From: Ichthyophis bannanicus
Taxonomy: Eukaryota; Chordata; Amphibia; Gymnophiona; Ichthyophiidae
Direction of reading: 5' to 3'
Assembly (NCBI GenBank): GCA_033557465.1
Contig: CM066048.1
Location: 18,266,305-18,330,304 of the forward strand
Length of the DNA stretch: 64,000 nucleotides
The notes under the pieces are model-generated. The model had not been told where the DNA came from. It searched no databases and was given only the letters and a program-made list of their open reading frames with translations. This document shows, in pieces, positions 11,650 to 22,121 of this stretch. The first letter of the stretch is position 1; every line of letters begins with the position of its first letter. The position numbers were made by a program, and so were the translations under genes.

Positions 11650-11751
11650 ATGTAACAGAGCAGTACTCAACGGGAGGGACCCTTGCTGCCTGACCGCAAC
11701 ACCGCCGATCTGAAGCAGGCATCCTCCCGTTGAGTACTGCTCTGTTACATC
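11649..11751. repeat. Perfect 29-bp inverted repeat with 45-bp loop
   Basis: Arms at 11649-11677 and 11723-11751 are exact reverse complements (GATGTAACAGAGCAGTACTC at the start of the left arm). It lies between the junction repeat and the right terminal repeat of DIRS-C. Confidence 0.9.
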
Positions 11752-12075
11752 ACGTTCATTTCTTTCTCTGTCCGGATGACAGTGTCTGCTTTCGCTCAGT
11801 GCTCCGGGTGGCCGCGATCTGCACAGTCTCGGTTCCTTCCTTTGGGAGGGAAGTCCGGCTTTTGGGGGAGGGGTCTTTTTGCTGTTTTCCATTTGGTTTT
11901 TGCTTGTTAACAGTTCACTGGGGGGCTGATGGGAGCTCCAGTAGTATACATTCCCATAGGGAGAAGATTTGATTGGTCCAGTCTCCTTGCTGCAGGAGGA
12001 GGTGCACTACCCTGATGTGGAGGACTAAACTGGACCCTCCAGGAACTACAATTACCAGGTAAGTGTAATTTCTAT

Positions 12076-14780
12076 ACTTCTATCATATCTCCCCTCAGCC
12101 GTCTCTTTTCCAGGTTAAAGAGCCCTAACCTTTTTAGCCTTTCTTCATAGGAGTATCCTTCCATCCCCTTTACCATTTTGGTGGCTCTTATCTGTACCTT
12201 TTCTAAAATCGCTATATCCTTTTTAAGATACGGCGACCAGAATTGCACACAATATTCAAGGTGCGGTCTCACCATGGAACGATATAGAGGCATTATAATA
12301 TCTTTTGTTTTATTTTCCATTCCTTTCCTTATCATACCTAGCATTCTATTTGCTCTCTTGGCCGCCGCTGCACACTGGGCCGAGGGTTTTAACATGGTAT
12401 CCACAATGACGCCTAAATCTTTTTCCTGGGTGGTGGTTCCTAATGTGGAACCTTGCATCGTGTAACCATAGTTTGGGTTGTTCTTCCCTAGGTGCATAAC
12501 CTTGCACTTGTCCACATTAAATTTCATCTGCCATTTTGATGCCCAGTCTTCCAATTTATCAAGATCCTCTTGCAATTTTTCACAATCCTCTTGGGTTTTA
12601 ACAACTTTAAATAGTTTTGTGTCATCTGCAAATTTGATAACCTCACTCGTTATTCCACTTTCCAGGTCATTTACAAATATGTCAAAAAGCAGCGGACCCA
12701 GCACAGATCCCTGGGGTACACCACTATTCACCTTTCTCCATTGGGAAAATTGGCCATTTAGCCCTACCCTCTGCTTTCTATCTTTTAACCAGTTCCTGAT
12801 CCACAATAGTACACTGCCTCCTATCCCATGACTCTTTAGTTTTGCCAAAAGTCTCTGATGAGGGACCTTGTCAAAGGCTTTCTGAAAGTCCAGATACACA
12901 ATATCAACCGACTCACCTTTGTCCACCTGTTTATTCACTCCTTCAAAAAAACATAACAGATTAGTAAGACAAGATCTTCCTTGTCTAAAGCCATGTTGGC
13001 TGTCTCCCATTAGGTCATGACTATCTACATGCTGAGTAATTTTATTCTTTATGATGGTTTCTACCATTTTTCCCGGTACTGACGTCAGGCTCACCGGTCT
13101 GTAGTTTCCCGGATCACCCCTGGAACCCTTTTTAAAAATTGGTGTTACATTGGCGATCCTCCAATCTTCAGGTATTAGAGATGATTTTAATGATAGTTCA
13201 CAGATTACTGATAGCAGTTCTGCAATCTCATATCTCAGTTCTTTCAATACCCTTGGATGTATACCATCCGGCCCAGGTGATTTGCTACTCTTCAGTTTAT
13301 CTAATAGTTGTAAGACATCTTCCCGATGTATCGATATTTCCTTCAATTCTTCCGCACCTTTAAATACCACTTCAGTCATGGGTAACATCCCTACATCTTC
13401 CTCAGTAAAGACCGAAGCAAAGAATTCATTCAATCTCTCCGCTATCGCCTTGTCGCCTCTTAGTGCTCCTTTAACCCCTTTATCATCTAATGGACCAACT
13501 GACTTTCTCACAGGTTTTTTGCTACGAATGTACTTGAAAAGGTCTTTATTTCGTGTTTTGGCTTCCGCAGCAAGCTTCTTCTCAAATTCTCTCTTTGCCT
13601 GCCTTATCAATGCCTTGCATTTGACTTGCCAGTGCTTGTGCTGTTTCCAGGTTTCATCGTTTGGCTCTTTTTTCCATTTCCTGAAAGATGCTTTTTTGGC
13701 AACAACAGCCTCTCTGACCTCACCTTTTAACCATGCTGGCAGTTTTTTGGACTTCCTTCCACTTTTCTTAAAGCGTGGAATACTGCTGGTCTGGGCTTCC
13801 AAGATAGTATTTTTCAACAACACCCAAGTTTGATGTACGTCTTTAACCTTTGCAACTGCTCCTTTTAGTTTTTTCTTAACTGTTTTCCTCATTTTATCAT
13901 AGTCTCCCTTTCGAAAATTAAAAGGTAGTACTGTGGATTTCCTTACTATCCCTCCTCCACTAATTAAATCAAAGGCGATCATGCTATGATCACTATTGCC
14001 AAGTGGCCCCAACACCCTTATCTCTTGCACTAGATCTGGTGTTCCAGTAAGGACTAGGTCTAATATGGCTTCCCCTCTGGTCGGTTCATGAACCAGCTGC
14101 TCCAAGAAGCAGTCATTTATTCCATCTAGGAACTTTATCTCCCTAGCATGTCCTGACGTGACACTGACCCAGTCGATACCGGGGTAATTGAAATCACCCA
14201 TTATTATTACTGCGCTGTAACTTATGTTAGCTTCCTTGATTTCTTTGAGCATTTCATCATCCATTTGGTCATTCTGGCCAGGTGCTCGATAGTACACCCC
14301 CACTGCCATCGCCTTCCCCCTTTTATATGGAATTTCAATCCATATAGATTCTACAGAGGATTTTGTTTCCTGCAAAACTTTAATCCTTTCTGAGTCAATG
14401 CCCTCTCTAACATAGAGCGCAACCCCTCCACCAATTTGATCAGCTCTATCATTACGATATAGTTTGTACCCAGGTATCACAGTGTCCCACTGGTTGTCCT
14501 CCTTCCACCATGTCTCTGATATTCCAATCATATCTTACCTTTCATTTAGTGCTATATATTCTAACTCTCCCATCTTCTTCTTTAGACTTGTAGCATTTGC
14601 ATACAAGCATTTTAGAGAATGTATTTTATTCATGTTAATTTGGCTATTGTTAGACATGGGTAAATTGGGATCTTTAAGCTGTGTCTGCTCCATACTTGAG
14701 GGCATTTGGGCTACTTTACTCTTTTGTGGAACTTCTCTGCTTTTGGTAGTATCCTTCAAGGATACATTCTTCCGAACCAT
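12076..14780 (-). pseudogene. CR1 ORF2: AP endonuclease and reverse transcriptase, one premature stop
   Basis: The frame opens at 14780, runs to a TAA just upstream of 14531, then continues in the same frame for 819 codons to the DIRS-C boundary. The endonuclease shows ISETWWKEDNQW, VYYRAPGQ, IIMGDFNYPGIDW and GNSDHSMIAFDL. The RT shows SPGPDGIHPRVLKEL, NYRPVSLTSVPGKMVE, QHGFRQGRSCLTNLL, IVYLDFQKAFDKVPH, GVPQGSVLGPLLF and the catalytic FADDTKLFK. One stop and one DIRS insertion are the only breaks I see. The product would nick DNA and copy CR1 RNA. Confidence 0.93.
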
Positions 14781-14815
14781 CCGCTCTTGGGCGACTGTCA
14801 GCTTTCCCCTAATAT

Positions 14816-15604
14816 CTAGTTTAAAAGCTGCTCTATCTCCTTTTTAGAGGTTAATGCCAGCAGCCTGGTTCCATCCCGGTTAAGGTGAAGCCCATCCCTT
14901 CGGAAGAGCCCCTCCTTTCCCCAGAATGTTCCCCAGTTCCTAACAAATCCAAAACCCTCATCTCTGCACCATTGTCTCATCCACGCATTGAGACTCCGGA
15001 GCTCTGCCTGCCTTTTGGGTCCTGCGCGTGGAACAGGAAGCATTTCGGAGAATGCTACCCTGGAAGTTCTGGATTTCAACTTCCTACCTAAAAGCCTAAA
15101 TTTTGCCTCCAGAACCTCCCTACCACATTTTCCTATGTCATTGGTACCGACATGTACCAAGACAGCAGACTCCTCCCCAGCACTATCTAAGACCTTATCT
15201 AGGTGGCGCGTGAGATCCGCTACCTTCGCACCAGGCAGGCATGTTACCAGGCGATCCTCACGTCCACCAGCCACCCAGCTATCTACATGCCTAATGATCG
15301 AATCACCAACTATAACGGCTGTCCTAACCCTTCCCTCATGGGCACATGGCCCTGGAGAAACTTCCTCGGTGCGAGAGGGTTTTACATCACCTGGAGGACA
15401 GGTCCTAGTTACAGGATCACTTCCTGCCACACCAGGGTGATGCTCTCCTGTCACGTGACCTCTCTTCTCCATGGCAACAGGGGTGCTGCCAGACTGGAGG
15501 TGGGACTTCAGGACTATATCCCTGTAGGTCTCGTCTATGTACCTCTCTGTCTGTCTTATGCTTTCCAAGTCTGCTACTTTAGCCTCTAGAGATTTGACTT
15601 CCAT
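14816..15604 (-). CDS. CR1 ORF1 with SGNH/GDSL esterase-like domain
   Basis: The 262-codon frame has an N-terminal helical stretch (KSLEAKVADLESIRQ) and a Pro-rich linker. From about residue 95 it carries an SGNH hydrolase fold signature: VIVGDSII (Ser block, residues 98-105), HVGTND (residues 151-156) and DGLHLN near residue 240, supplying the Ser, Asn and Asp-His positions. ORF1 proteins with such esterase domains are known in CR1-clade LINEs and are thought to bind RNA or lipid. The stop at 14816 lies 36 bp upstream of the ORF2 start. The frame is intact. Confidence 0.88.
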   Translation of the reverse strand: MEVKSLEAKVADLESIRQTERYIDETYRDIVLKSHLQSGSTPVAMEKRGHVTGEHHPGVAGSDPVTRTCPPGDVKPSRTEEVSPGPCAHEGRVRTAVIVGDSIIRHVDSWVAGGREDRLVTCLPGAKVADLTRHLDKVLDSAGEESAVLVHVGTNDIGKCGREVLEAKFRLLGRKLKSRTSRVAFSEMLPVPRAGPKRQAELRSLNAWMRQWCRDEGFGFVRNWGTFWGKEGLFRRDGLHLNRDGTRLLALTSKKEIEQLLN

Positions 15605-16029
15605 ATCCGTGACTAACTATTGGACCGTTACCTGTCTCTTGTCCCTCAATCCCGCTTCACCCCAACTTCTCCGCTCACCCCGCTCAGATCCCGTCCCCCC
15701 AACCCATTGCCCCCCCCCTTAACCCTTACCCCTCCTGGACCCCATCTTGTCCCCCCCATCCTGCCCCTATCATACCCTTTCCCCCCACAGAACTGCCTTT
15801 ACACCCTAAGAGCTCTCGTCTAACCTACCTCTCGACTCTTCCTCCCCCCCCTTACCATCTCTCCATTCCCCTCTACCCCTTCCCCCCCCCCCATTTAACT
15901 GCTACATCATTAAGCATACATTTCACAGTCCTCCACTTCAGCCAGCTCCATTCTCCGCCACGTGTGCTTCTTGGCTCCCCTTGTTCGTTCTTTCCAGCCT
16001 GCTGCCCTCTGCCGGTACTCTATGCCATC

Positions 16030-17013
16030 TTAAACTGTCCCTCTTGGAAACGGCTGATGTTGGCATTGTTGTTGCAGGCTGGCTTCTCCCACCTTCGGGC
16101 AGATTTGTGAGCCCCAGGTCCTTAAGTGCTTTCCAGCTTCTTCACACGACTGCACCCTTCTTGACTTCTCCTGGGCTGTTGTCAAGAGTCCAAAAGGAAA
16201 CAACCTCTTATATCTCATGTCCTCCCTCCTCAAATAGGCCGTTACCTCCTTAAGGTTTCTTCTGCGCTGGAGCGTTCCCAGAGAAAGGTCCTGAAACAAT
16301 TCCAATTTGTGCTCCTCCCATATGAACTGTCGCACTTTTCTCGCCATTCGCAGCAGCCTTTCTTTAGTTCTGAACAATCTTAAACACACTACAATATCTC
16401 GTGGTTTGTTCTCTCTTACTGGCCCCAGGCCCCTATGGGCCCTCTCAATCTGTACAATTCCGTCTGCCTCTCCCTCCGCTGGGTCAGCGTTTGCCAACAG
16501 AGATTGAAATAGTTTGGCAGACACTTCATCACAGTTCTTATATTTAACTTCCTCTGGTAGTCCACATATTCGTATGTTGCATCTTCTGGAGCTATCCTCC
16601 AAATCCTCTACGTTCCTCTGTTGCTCTTCTTGTACGCGCTTCACTTCCTCCCATCCTTTTTGTAACTCCTCAAGGACTTCCTCCAGTCGCTCCAACTGGG
16701 TCTCCGTTTCCGCTACACGAGTCCCCATTTCCACAATGTCCTGCCTCAAGGATTATATGGTCTCTTTTAATTCATTTTTGACGCCACTGATCTCTTTCTT
16801 GATTTCCTCTTTCATTTCTGTTAGCCACCTCTTAAGCGTTGTAGCCTCTTCTGGGCTGCATGCCCTTTCCATCTCCTCCTCTTGCTCCGTGACGCGGTCC
16901 GGCACTGATCTGCCTTCCTTCTCCCCCTCCTTCCCTCCTCTTGACGGTGCGTATGAGGATCTAAACTCTGCCAGCTTCTTCTTTGCAGCCTGACCCCCTT
17001 TTGTTTTATCCAT
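16030..17013 (-). pseudogene. L1 ORF1 protein (coiled coil, RRM, C-terminal domain), one stop
   Basis: The start is at 17013 (MDKTKGGQAAKKKLAEF). It is followed by a charged region, a coiled coil (LTEMKEEIKKEISGVKNEL, then VAETETQLERLEEVLEELQ), the RRM signature RRCNIRICGLPEE and a basic C-terminal domain (RLFRTKERLLRMARKVRQF). One in-frame TAA at about 16750 splits the coiled coil. Otherwise the frame is open to about 16030. Working L1 ORF1 proteins form trimers that coat L1 RNA. Confidence 0.88.
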
Positions 17014-17887
17014 GGCACCCCCTGAGATAGGGTGCCTAGTCCTCTAGAAACCTTTCAGGGGTTCTCCCCCAATTGTGTACTCCTCCGCTGTATTCCTTAT
17101 ATCTCCACTGGATAGGAGGTTTTTCTTCCTCCCCCCTTTTTCCTTATCCTTCTTATGTTGCCTAGCCGATGCTAGGCAGGGCACCAACACGCCTGTAACA
17201 CTTTTATCTGTTGGTCTGCTGCCTTCTGAGACCTAACATCCGCCTCCACGCTGCTGCTTGGCCCTTCTTCCTTGGCACTTTGTGTCCTGGCCCAGCAATC
17301 ACGATCCCCTGCACTCTACCCGGAATTGTACCTCTGTGTCGGTATTCCCCTCCGGTCCCGGTCGCCAGCACTGCTCACTCGCCACAATTACTCTCCAGGA
17401 GTCGGCACGTGAACTTGGGTTTCTCCCCTGCACGCTCCTTCTCATCACTGTGCTCTCCTCCTCCGTGCCGAGCTGCCGCATGGCTCCCTGTCTCTGCAAT
17501 TGCTCTGCTCTGTCGGATCGCGGCTAGTGCTTCCTCACAGACTCTATTTCTTCCCCATCTGCCGCTTCCTCTCGCTTCCCGGCACCCGCCGCCGCTTTCC
17601 AGCACTCACTGGCCCTCTGGCCTTGCTCTGATCGCCACTTCTCCACGGCTCCTCACTTTGCCCACCACACGATCCTCAGGCCCGGCAGCACTGTTTGCTG
17701 TATCTGCTTGCTCGCTGGGAGTGGATCCGCTCCTCTTTCCCCCCCCCTCCTGTGGTGTTCCGCCACTGCTTTGCCTTCCATCCTCCTCACTCCTTGCTCA
17801 TTTAGGGGTATTTCCCCCCACTTACAGGCTTCTGGCGACGGAGCTAACCGCTACACCGCCATGCCGCCCGATGATGTCACTGGAAGT
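17014..17887 (-). promoter_or_regulatory. L1 5' untranslated region
   Basis: This is the stretch between the 5' target duplication and the ORF1 start. It begins on the minus strand with GTGACATCATCGGGCGGCATGGCGG and is more GC-rich than its surroundings. L1 promoters lie in this region. No specific site is claimed. Confidence 0.6.
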
Positions 17888-17898
17888 CTAGAAAAATA

Positions 17899-18266
17899 AT
17901 TTTGAACTTTTCTCAGACCATGAACTTATTTAGGTCTCTGAGATCCAAGATCGGCCTAAAGCCTCCTGTTTCTTTGGAATGAGAAAGTATGGAGAGTAGA
18001 AGTCCAACTTTTTTGAGGAGGAGGAACTTTTCTATGGCACCCTGGGACAACAGGATGGTCACCTCTTCTTTTAAGAAAGTGCTTTGAAGAAGTTGCATGG
18101 GATAATCCCCTGTGAAGCAGGTGGGGGGGGTAAAGTTTTGAAGTAAAGCTGATAACACCTTTGGACAATTTGGAGTGTCACCTGCCCTGATGTTATGAGA
18201 TGCCACCTGTGGGCATAGTGACAAAGTCTGCTTACTATGTGGAGGGGCTGGTGGGAAGATTGGCAA
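17899..18266 (-). pseudogene. DIRS-A reverse transcriptase, N-terminal part
   Basis: The minus strand encodes EEVTILLSQGAIEKF and SHSKETGGFRPILDLRDLNKF, matching DIRS-B at about 55240-55390. The frame is cut at the L1 target site and resumes at 3596. Confidence 0.85.
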
Positions 18267-19223
18267 TGCTCTCTAGGAAAGAGTAAAAAAACAGGTGCAG
18301 GCTATGCCTGTGCAGCTGGTTAAGGCTTAGGAGCTTTGGGTTTCTTGGGATGGTGAGGACCCTGCTGCCTCTGCTGAGGATGCTGAGGTTGATAGGCATC
18401 AGAAGGTGGGTAAGATAGGACAGTATCTCTTCTTTTTAGAATAAAACGATTTCTTGGGAAGAGCCTTCTTCTTGGATGGGTCAGCTGTCTTCCTGGAAAG
18501 GCATTTTCAATCTCCTTCTTTTTCCCTCCAATCTTTGCCAAAAAGGTTTTCTCCAGTACATGGGATGTTGCCATTTTATCCTGGACCCATTGCTCAAGGT
18601 CTGATGCTTGTAACCAGGCCATTCTGTGAGCCCTAATGCAGACTGCTGAAGCTCTGCTTGTAGATTCAAAAGCATTAAAAGAGACTCTGGTAAGAAACTT
18701 AGAAGTGTTCTGGCCTTGCTTGATGAGTGTCTGGAAAGCACTCTGCTTATCCTCAGGAAGCAGGGGCCGAACGTCTTCAGATCTCTGGTGACATTCTTCA
18801 GAAACATGTCCAACATGTTGGCCTCCAGTTGATTCTGGAGGCCAACATGCATATTTGGAAACATCAATGCCTGAAGGCATCGAGTGTCCTGAAGTGTCTG
18901 CCAGGAGGCATAGATGAATGGTTCTTTGAGCTCTTTATTCGGTGCACTGCCAATTCCACCACCACTGAGTGGTGTGGGAGTTGAAGTTTTTGGAAATCCG
19001 GGCTCTCTGGTACTCGGTACATTGTATTGAGTCTCTTGCTGACAGGCAGAACCGTGAGTGGGGCCTCCCACATGCGGAGCATAAGATCCTGCAGGATACG
19101 ATGCACTGGTAAGGTAGCCACCTCCATGGGCATGGAAGGGTATTGGAGTATCTACAGTTTCTTCACCCTTGGTTCCTTTTCCAAGGCTACTGTGATGGAG
19201 AGCCCTGCTGCCATGTCATGTAT

Positions 19224-19829
19224 GAAGAACATAAGAACATAAGAGGTGTGCCATACTGGGTCAGACCAAAGTCCATCAAGCCCAGTATCCTGTTTCCAGA
19301 AGTGGCCAATCTAGGTCATAAGTACCTAGCAGTTTCCCGAAAAGACACAGGTTTCACAGTGCTTGTATTGGGTCAAGCAGTGATATCCTGGGTCCCTTTT
19401 AATAATGGTTTATCAACCTTTCCTCCAGAAACTTGTCCAAACTGTTTTTAAACCCAGCTATACTAACAGCTTTTACTACATCCTCCAGTAACAAATTCCA
19501 GAGTTTGATTACACGTTGAGTGAGAAAATATTTTCTCTTATTAGTCTTAAATAGATTACCCTGTAGCTTCATTGCATATCACCTAGTCTTTCTATATTCT
19601 GATGAAGTAAACAATCGATCTACGTTTACTCCGTTCCACTCCATTCATTAATTTATAGACCTCTATTATATCTCCCCACAGCCATCTCTTTTCCAGATTG
19701 AAGAGCCCTAACCTTTTTAGTCTCTCTTCATAGGGGTATCCTTCCATCCTCTTTAACATTTTGGTGGCTCTTCTCTGTACCTTTTCTAATAATGCTATAT
19801 CCTTTTTAAGATACGGCGACCAGAATTGA
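19224..19829 (-). mobile_element. CR1 3' end, 5'-truncated
   Basis: The plus strand begins GAACATAAGAACATAAG, the reverse complement of the CR1 tail, and continues with the same C-terminal coding sequence as 8015-8273 and 12102-12250. It ends inside the [16 protein letters not shown] region, where DIRS-A gag resumes. Confidence 0.9.
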
Positions 19830-20129
19830 AAGGACATATCTTCTAGTGGGGACCGACACCGTTTCTGATACGGTGAATTGTCCAAAAGGATGTCGGGAAG
19901 TTCTTGGAAATCGAGTGATCCCCTATCCGATTCTGAAGAACTTGAATCAGAGTCCGGCAAGAAATCAAAATATTGGCTGTCTTGGCTTCGAACTTGATGC
20001 CTTGTGGAAGTTGATGGTCAATGCTGATACCGATACTCAGAGGTATCGGAACCGAGGGCAATGGCAGTCTGAGTCTGTTGGATACAAGGGGCATTGACTG
20101 GTTCCAATGGAGCAATCGGCATCAGGAGG

Positions 20130-20402
20130 TACAGACTTTGTTGTTTCCATCAAATAGGGGGGTGGTTAGTAAGAAACGTTTTATGCATACTTTGACATGT
20201 AATGTTGTGGAATTTTGGTCTAAATTGCCTGTGTCTTTGAAATCTGCATCATCGATTGTTTTATTTAGGAGAAGATTGAAGATTATTTCTGTCTTAACAT
20301 TTTTTTTTATTCTTTGTTTTTATTTGAAATACTGTAAACTGCACTGATCTGACTTGTTTGGGAGTGATGCAGTGTAGAAATTGGTCAAATAAATAAATCA
20401 GG
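20130..20402 (+). mobile_element. LINE 3' end with hairpin and (AAAT)n tail
   Basis: It encodes the end of a LINE protein (NVVEFWSKLPVSLKSAS), then a 3' region with GTAAACTGCACTGATCTG and a GTCAAATAAATAAATC tail. The same tail design recurs at 23710, 29070, 35460 and 52110. The clade is in the Jockey superfamily (L2, Rex or Daphne-like); I cannot decide which. Confidence 0.7.
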
Positions 20403-20699
20403 TGAGCATCGGGCCTGATACATCCAGCTATAGGCTGGGTGCCGAAGCCTGCACTCCTGAAGCTCTCGATGTTATCAGTACCGAGGCTGTCAGGAGTGCT
20501 GCCAAACTCCTCTGAAGAGCCAGTGTGCACTGGTCTAGGGAGATGGCCAATGTCTGGGTGGAATCACATACAGGACTGTGAGCCACCGTCCCAGAATATG
20601 AAACCAGTAGCTCTCCAGTTCAATGCCTCGGGAGTGTCCCAGAGCCCCACTGGTGCTTGGGAGGACAGATCCTCCCACATAAATGCACAGGAGGAGAGC

Positions 20700-20985
20700 C
20701 TCTCTCGATTGAAAGCAAGCTCTGCTACGAGGGGACATAGGATGAGGGTGAAAGGGGATAGACCCATGAGTAATATGTGGAAATATTTTTTTATGGAAAG
20801 AGTGGTAGATGTGTGGAATAGTCTCCCAGTGGAGGTGGTAGAGATGAGGACAGTATCTGAATTAAAAAAAGCATTGGACAAACACAGAAGATCTCTAAAA
20901 GGAAAAAGGGGACTGTTGTAGTGGTTAATATGGAAGGGCACACTAGATAGGCCATGTGGTCTTTTTCTGTCATCATGTTTCTATG
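20700..20985 (+). mobile_element. CR1-like 3' end fragment
   Basis: The plus strand encodes ERVVDVWNSLPVEVVEM followed by a helical tail (SELKKALDKHRRSLKGK). It ends TTTTTCTGTCATCATGTTTC before DIRS-A gag resumes. It represents a different CR1 subfamily from the one at 8015. Confidence 0.75.
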
Positions 20986-21164
20986 AAACCCATGAGAAGA
21001 AGTCGATGCCCTTGATGAAGTGGAAGCCACTGAAAAAGAATCCAAGGGGAACAATGATCCAAACTGTCTGGCTTGATTCTTGAGGCTTCTCTTTGTCATT
21101 TGTTGGCACAAAGGACAAGAAGTGGGTTCATATTCAGGACCCAAACATTTTAGACACATCGGGC

Positions 21165-21650
21165 CCGATATCCGAAAGGCATTTACATGGTTTATAGCCA
21201 AGTAAACCACGTAAATGCCTTAAATGGGGATATTCAATGGCACCTACACGGTTAGTGCCATTGAATATCCCCTACTAAGTCCCCTACGCACCCCGATGCT
21301 ATTGGGGTGTGTTGGGGGCATTCCGGGTTGGAGTGGAGGCAGAGACAGTAACTAACCATGCAGCAGCGATACTGGATGCTGCCCAGTTAGTGACCTGCAC
21401 CTAAAAGACAGGTGTGGAAAACCCTCGCCTATCTTTAAGGCGTAGGAGCTAACCGGGCAGCATCCAATATCGCTGCTGCATGGTTAGCTTCAGCAGCTTC
21501 CAGCTTTGGCAGCAATCAGCGGATATTCAGTGCTATTGCCGGGCATTAAATATCTGATTTAGAGGTCAGTAGAGAGGGCTATGCACCAACGAGGCACATA
21601 GCCCTTCCAAAATTCAGAAAGCTGAATATCAGTGACCAAATGGTAGTAGC
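21165..21650. mobile_element. MITE-like element with GATATTC ends
   Basis: It starts near TCGGGCCCGATATCCG and contains inverted segments: GGGGATATTCAATGGCAC against GTGCCATTGAATATCCCC, and GGATGCTGCCCAGTTAG against CTAACCGGGCAGCATCC. Related copies lie at 37046, 37755, 48955 and 62655. It has no coding capacity. Confidence 0.7.
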
Positions 21651-22121
21651 ACACTCGATACATTTTTTTTTAAACCACTGACTGGCTTTTCCATGCCTGA
21701 AAAAGTTGTCCTCGAGATCGAAGGTAAGGCTATGGAGGCCTAGAGGCCTAGTTTAGCAGTGAGAACTATGGTGAAAATCAATAGAAAAGAAAAGAGAAAA
21801 ATTGAAAATAAAAAAGGAAGAATTATTGGAACTGGTATCTGATTCGATGGAACCAGCGTCGATGGGAAGGCAGAAGCACGATGTCCTCCGAAGGGCAGAA
21901 AAAAGAAGTTTTTTGGCAGTGCAAGACGATGCCTCCTACTGGCTCTGCAGAAAATGAAGAACTCAGGAGAGGAGTTGAGAAGACGGGAAAGCAGGCACTG
22001 AGGCGCAGTGGAGTGCTCCCAAAGGCTTTCCTATTGGACGCTGGGGAGCGTTCCCGTGCGGGCTCTGTTGGTGACATTCTCCCATATGTGAAGACTGCAT
22101 TCCTGCTTATTCCTGGAGATA

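Larger units (their letters stand above)
8274..12075 (+). mobile_element. DIRS-C: rearranged DIRS element inside CR1 ORF2
   Basis: Inverted terminal repeats lie at about 8274-8410 and 11930-12075; both contain GTCCTCCAGTTTAGTCCTCC or its reverse complement. Between them are gag (9244 on) and an RT that stops making sense at 11424, just after the catalytic box. RNase H and recombinase are missing. A junction-type repeat lies at 11555-11649. The host CR1 reads on across the insertion without a clear duplication, as expected for tyrosine-recombinase elements. The 3' third is rearranged (see findings). Confidence 0.8.
7840..15642 (-). mobile_element. CR1 LINE, near full length, nested in the L1
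   Basis: The minus strand carries ORF1 with an esterase domain, ORF2 (endonuclease and RT), and the CR1 3' end, whose tail is built of CTTATGTT-like repeats at 7842-7862. A candidate 7-bp duplication CCCTCAA flanks it (7833-7839 and 15643-15649). Without the DIRS-C insertion it is about 4.0 kb. It sits close to the boundary between L1 ORF1 and ORF2. Its frames are far better preserved than those of the host L1, which implies a later insertion. Confidence 0.88.
3597..17898 (-). mobile_element. Full-length-like L1 LINE with 11-bp TSD, carrying a nested CR1
   Basis: The target duplication CTAGAAAAATA is at 3597-3607 and 17888-17898, so the element itself spans 3608-17887. The minus-strand 3' end has AATAAA and an A-rich tail. 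In order there are a 5' UTR (17014-17887), ORF1 (16030-17013) and ORF2 (4107-7817). Removing the CR1 insertion leaves about 6.5 kb, the usual size of a full-length L1. The DIRS-A RT gene reads on across the two duplications, which confirms the insertion. Confidence 0.9.
1..22121 (-). mobile_element. DIRS-A: DIRS-type tyrosine-recombinase retrotransposon, heavily nested
   Basis: Read on the minus strand, the order is 5' terminal repeat (near 22121), Cys-rich gag, reverse transcriptase, RNase H and tyrosine recombinase, with the recombinase running off the window at base 1. The pieces align in order with the intact-looking DIRS-B at 50227-59790. The parent is interrupted by a solo LTR (81-1350), an L1 (3608-17887), two CR1 ends, a LINE tail and a MITE. 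All its reading frames are broken. The 5' end is placed at about 22121 because the sequence there matches the reverse complement of the DIRS-B left end. Confidence 0.85.
18300..22121 (-). pseudogene. DIRS-A Gag and 5' region, interrupted
   Basis: Pieces read on the minus strand. The 5' terminal repeat region is at 21823-22121. The Cys-rich N-terminus is near 21060-21165 (CLKCLGPEYEPTSCPLC). The middle, near 19829-20120, has tripeptide-poor Ser/Asp segments. The C-terminal domain is at 18320-19133 (PVHRILQDLMLRMWEAPLT, SFNAFESTSRASAV, RMAWLQASDLEQWVQD). Each matches the DIRS-B gag in order. CR1, LINE-tail and MITE insertions at 19224, 20130, 20700 and 21165 split it. Confidence 0.78.

Noticed and set aside
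13139..13833. 227-codon plus-strand frame
   Set aside because: It is antisense to the well-conserved CR1 ORF2; no independent motif.
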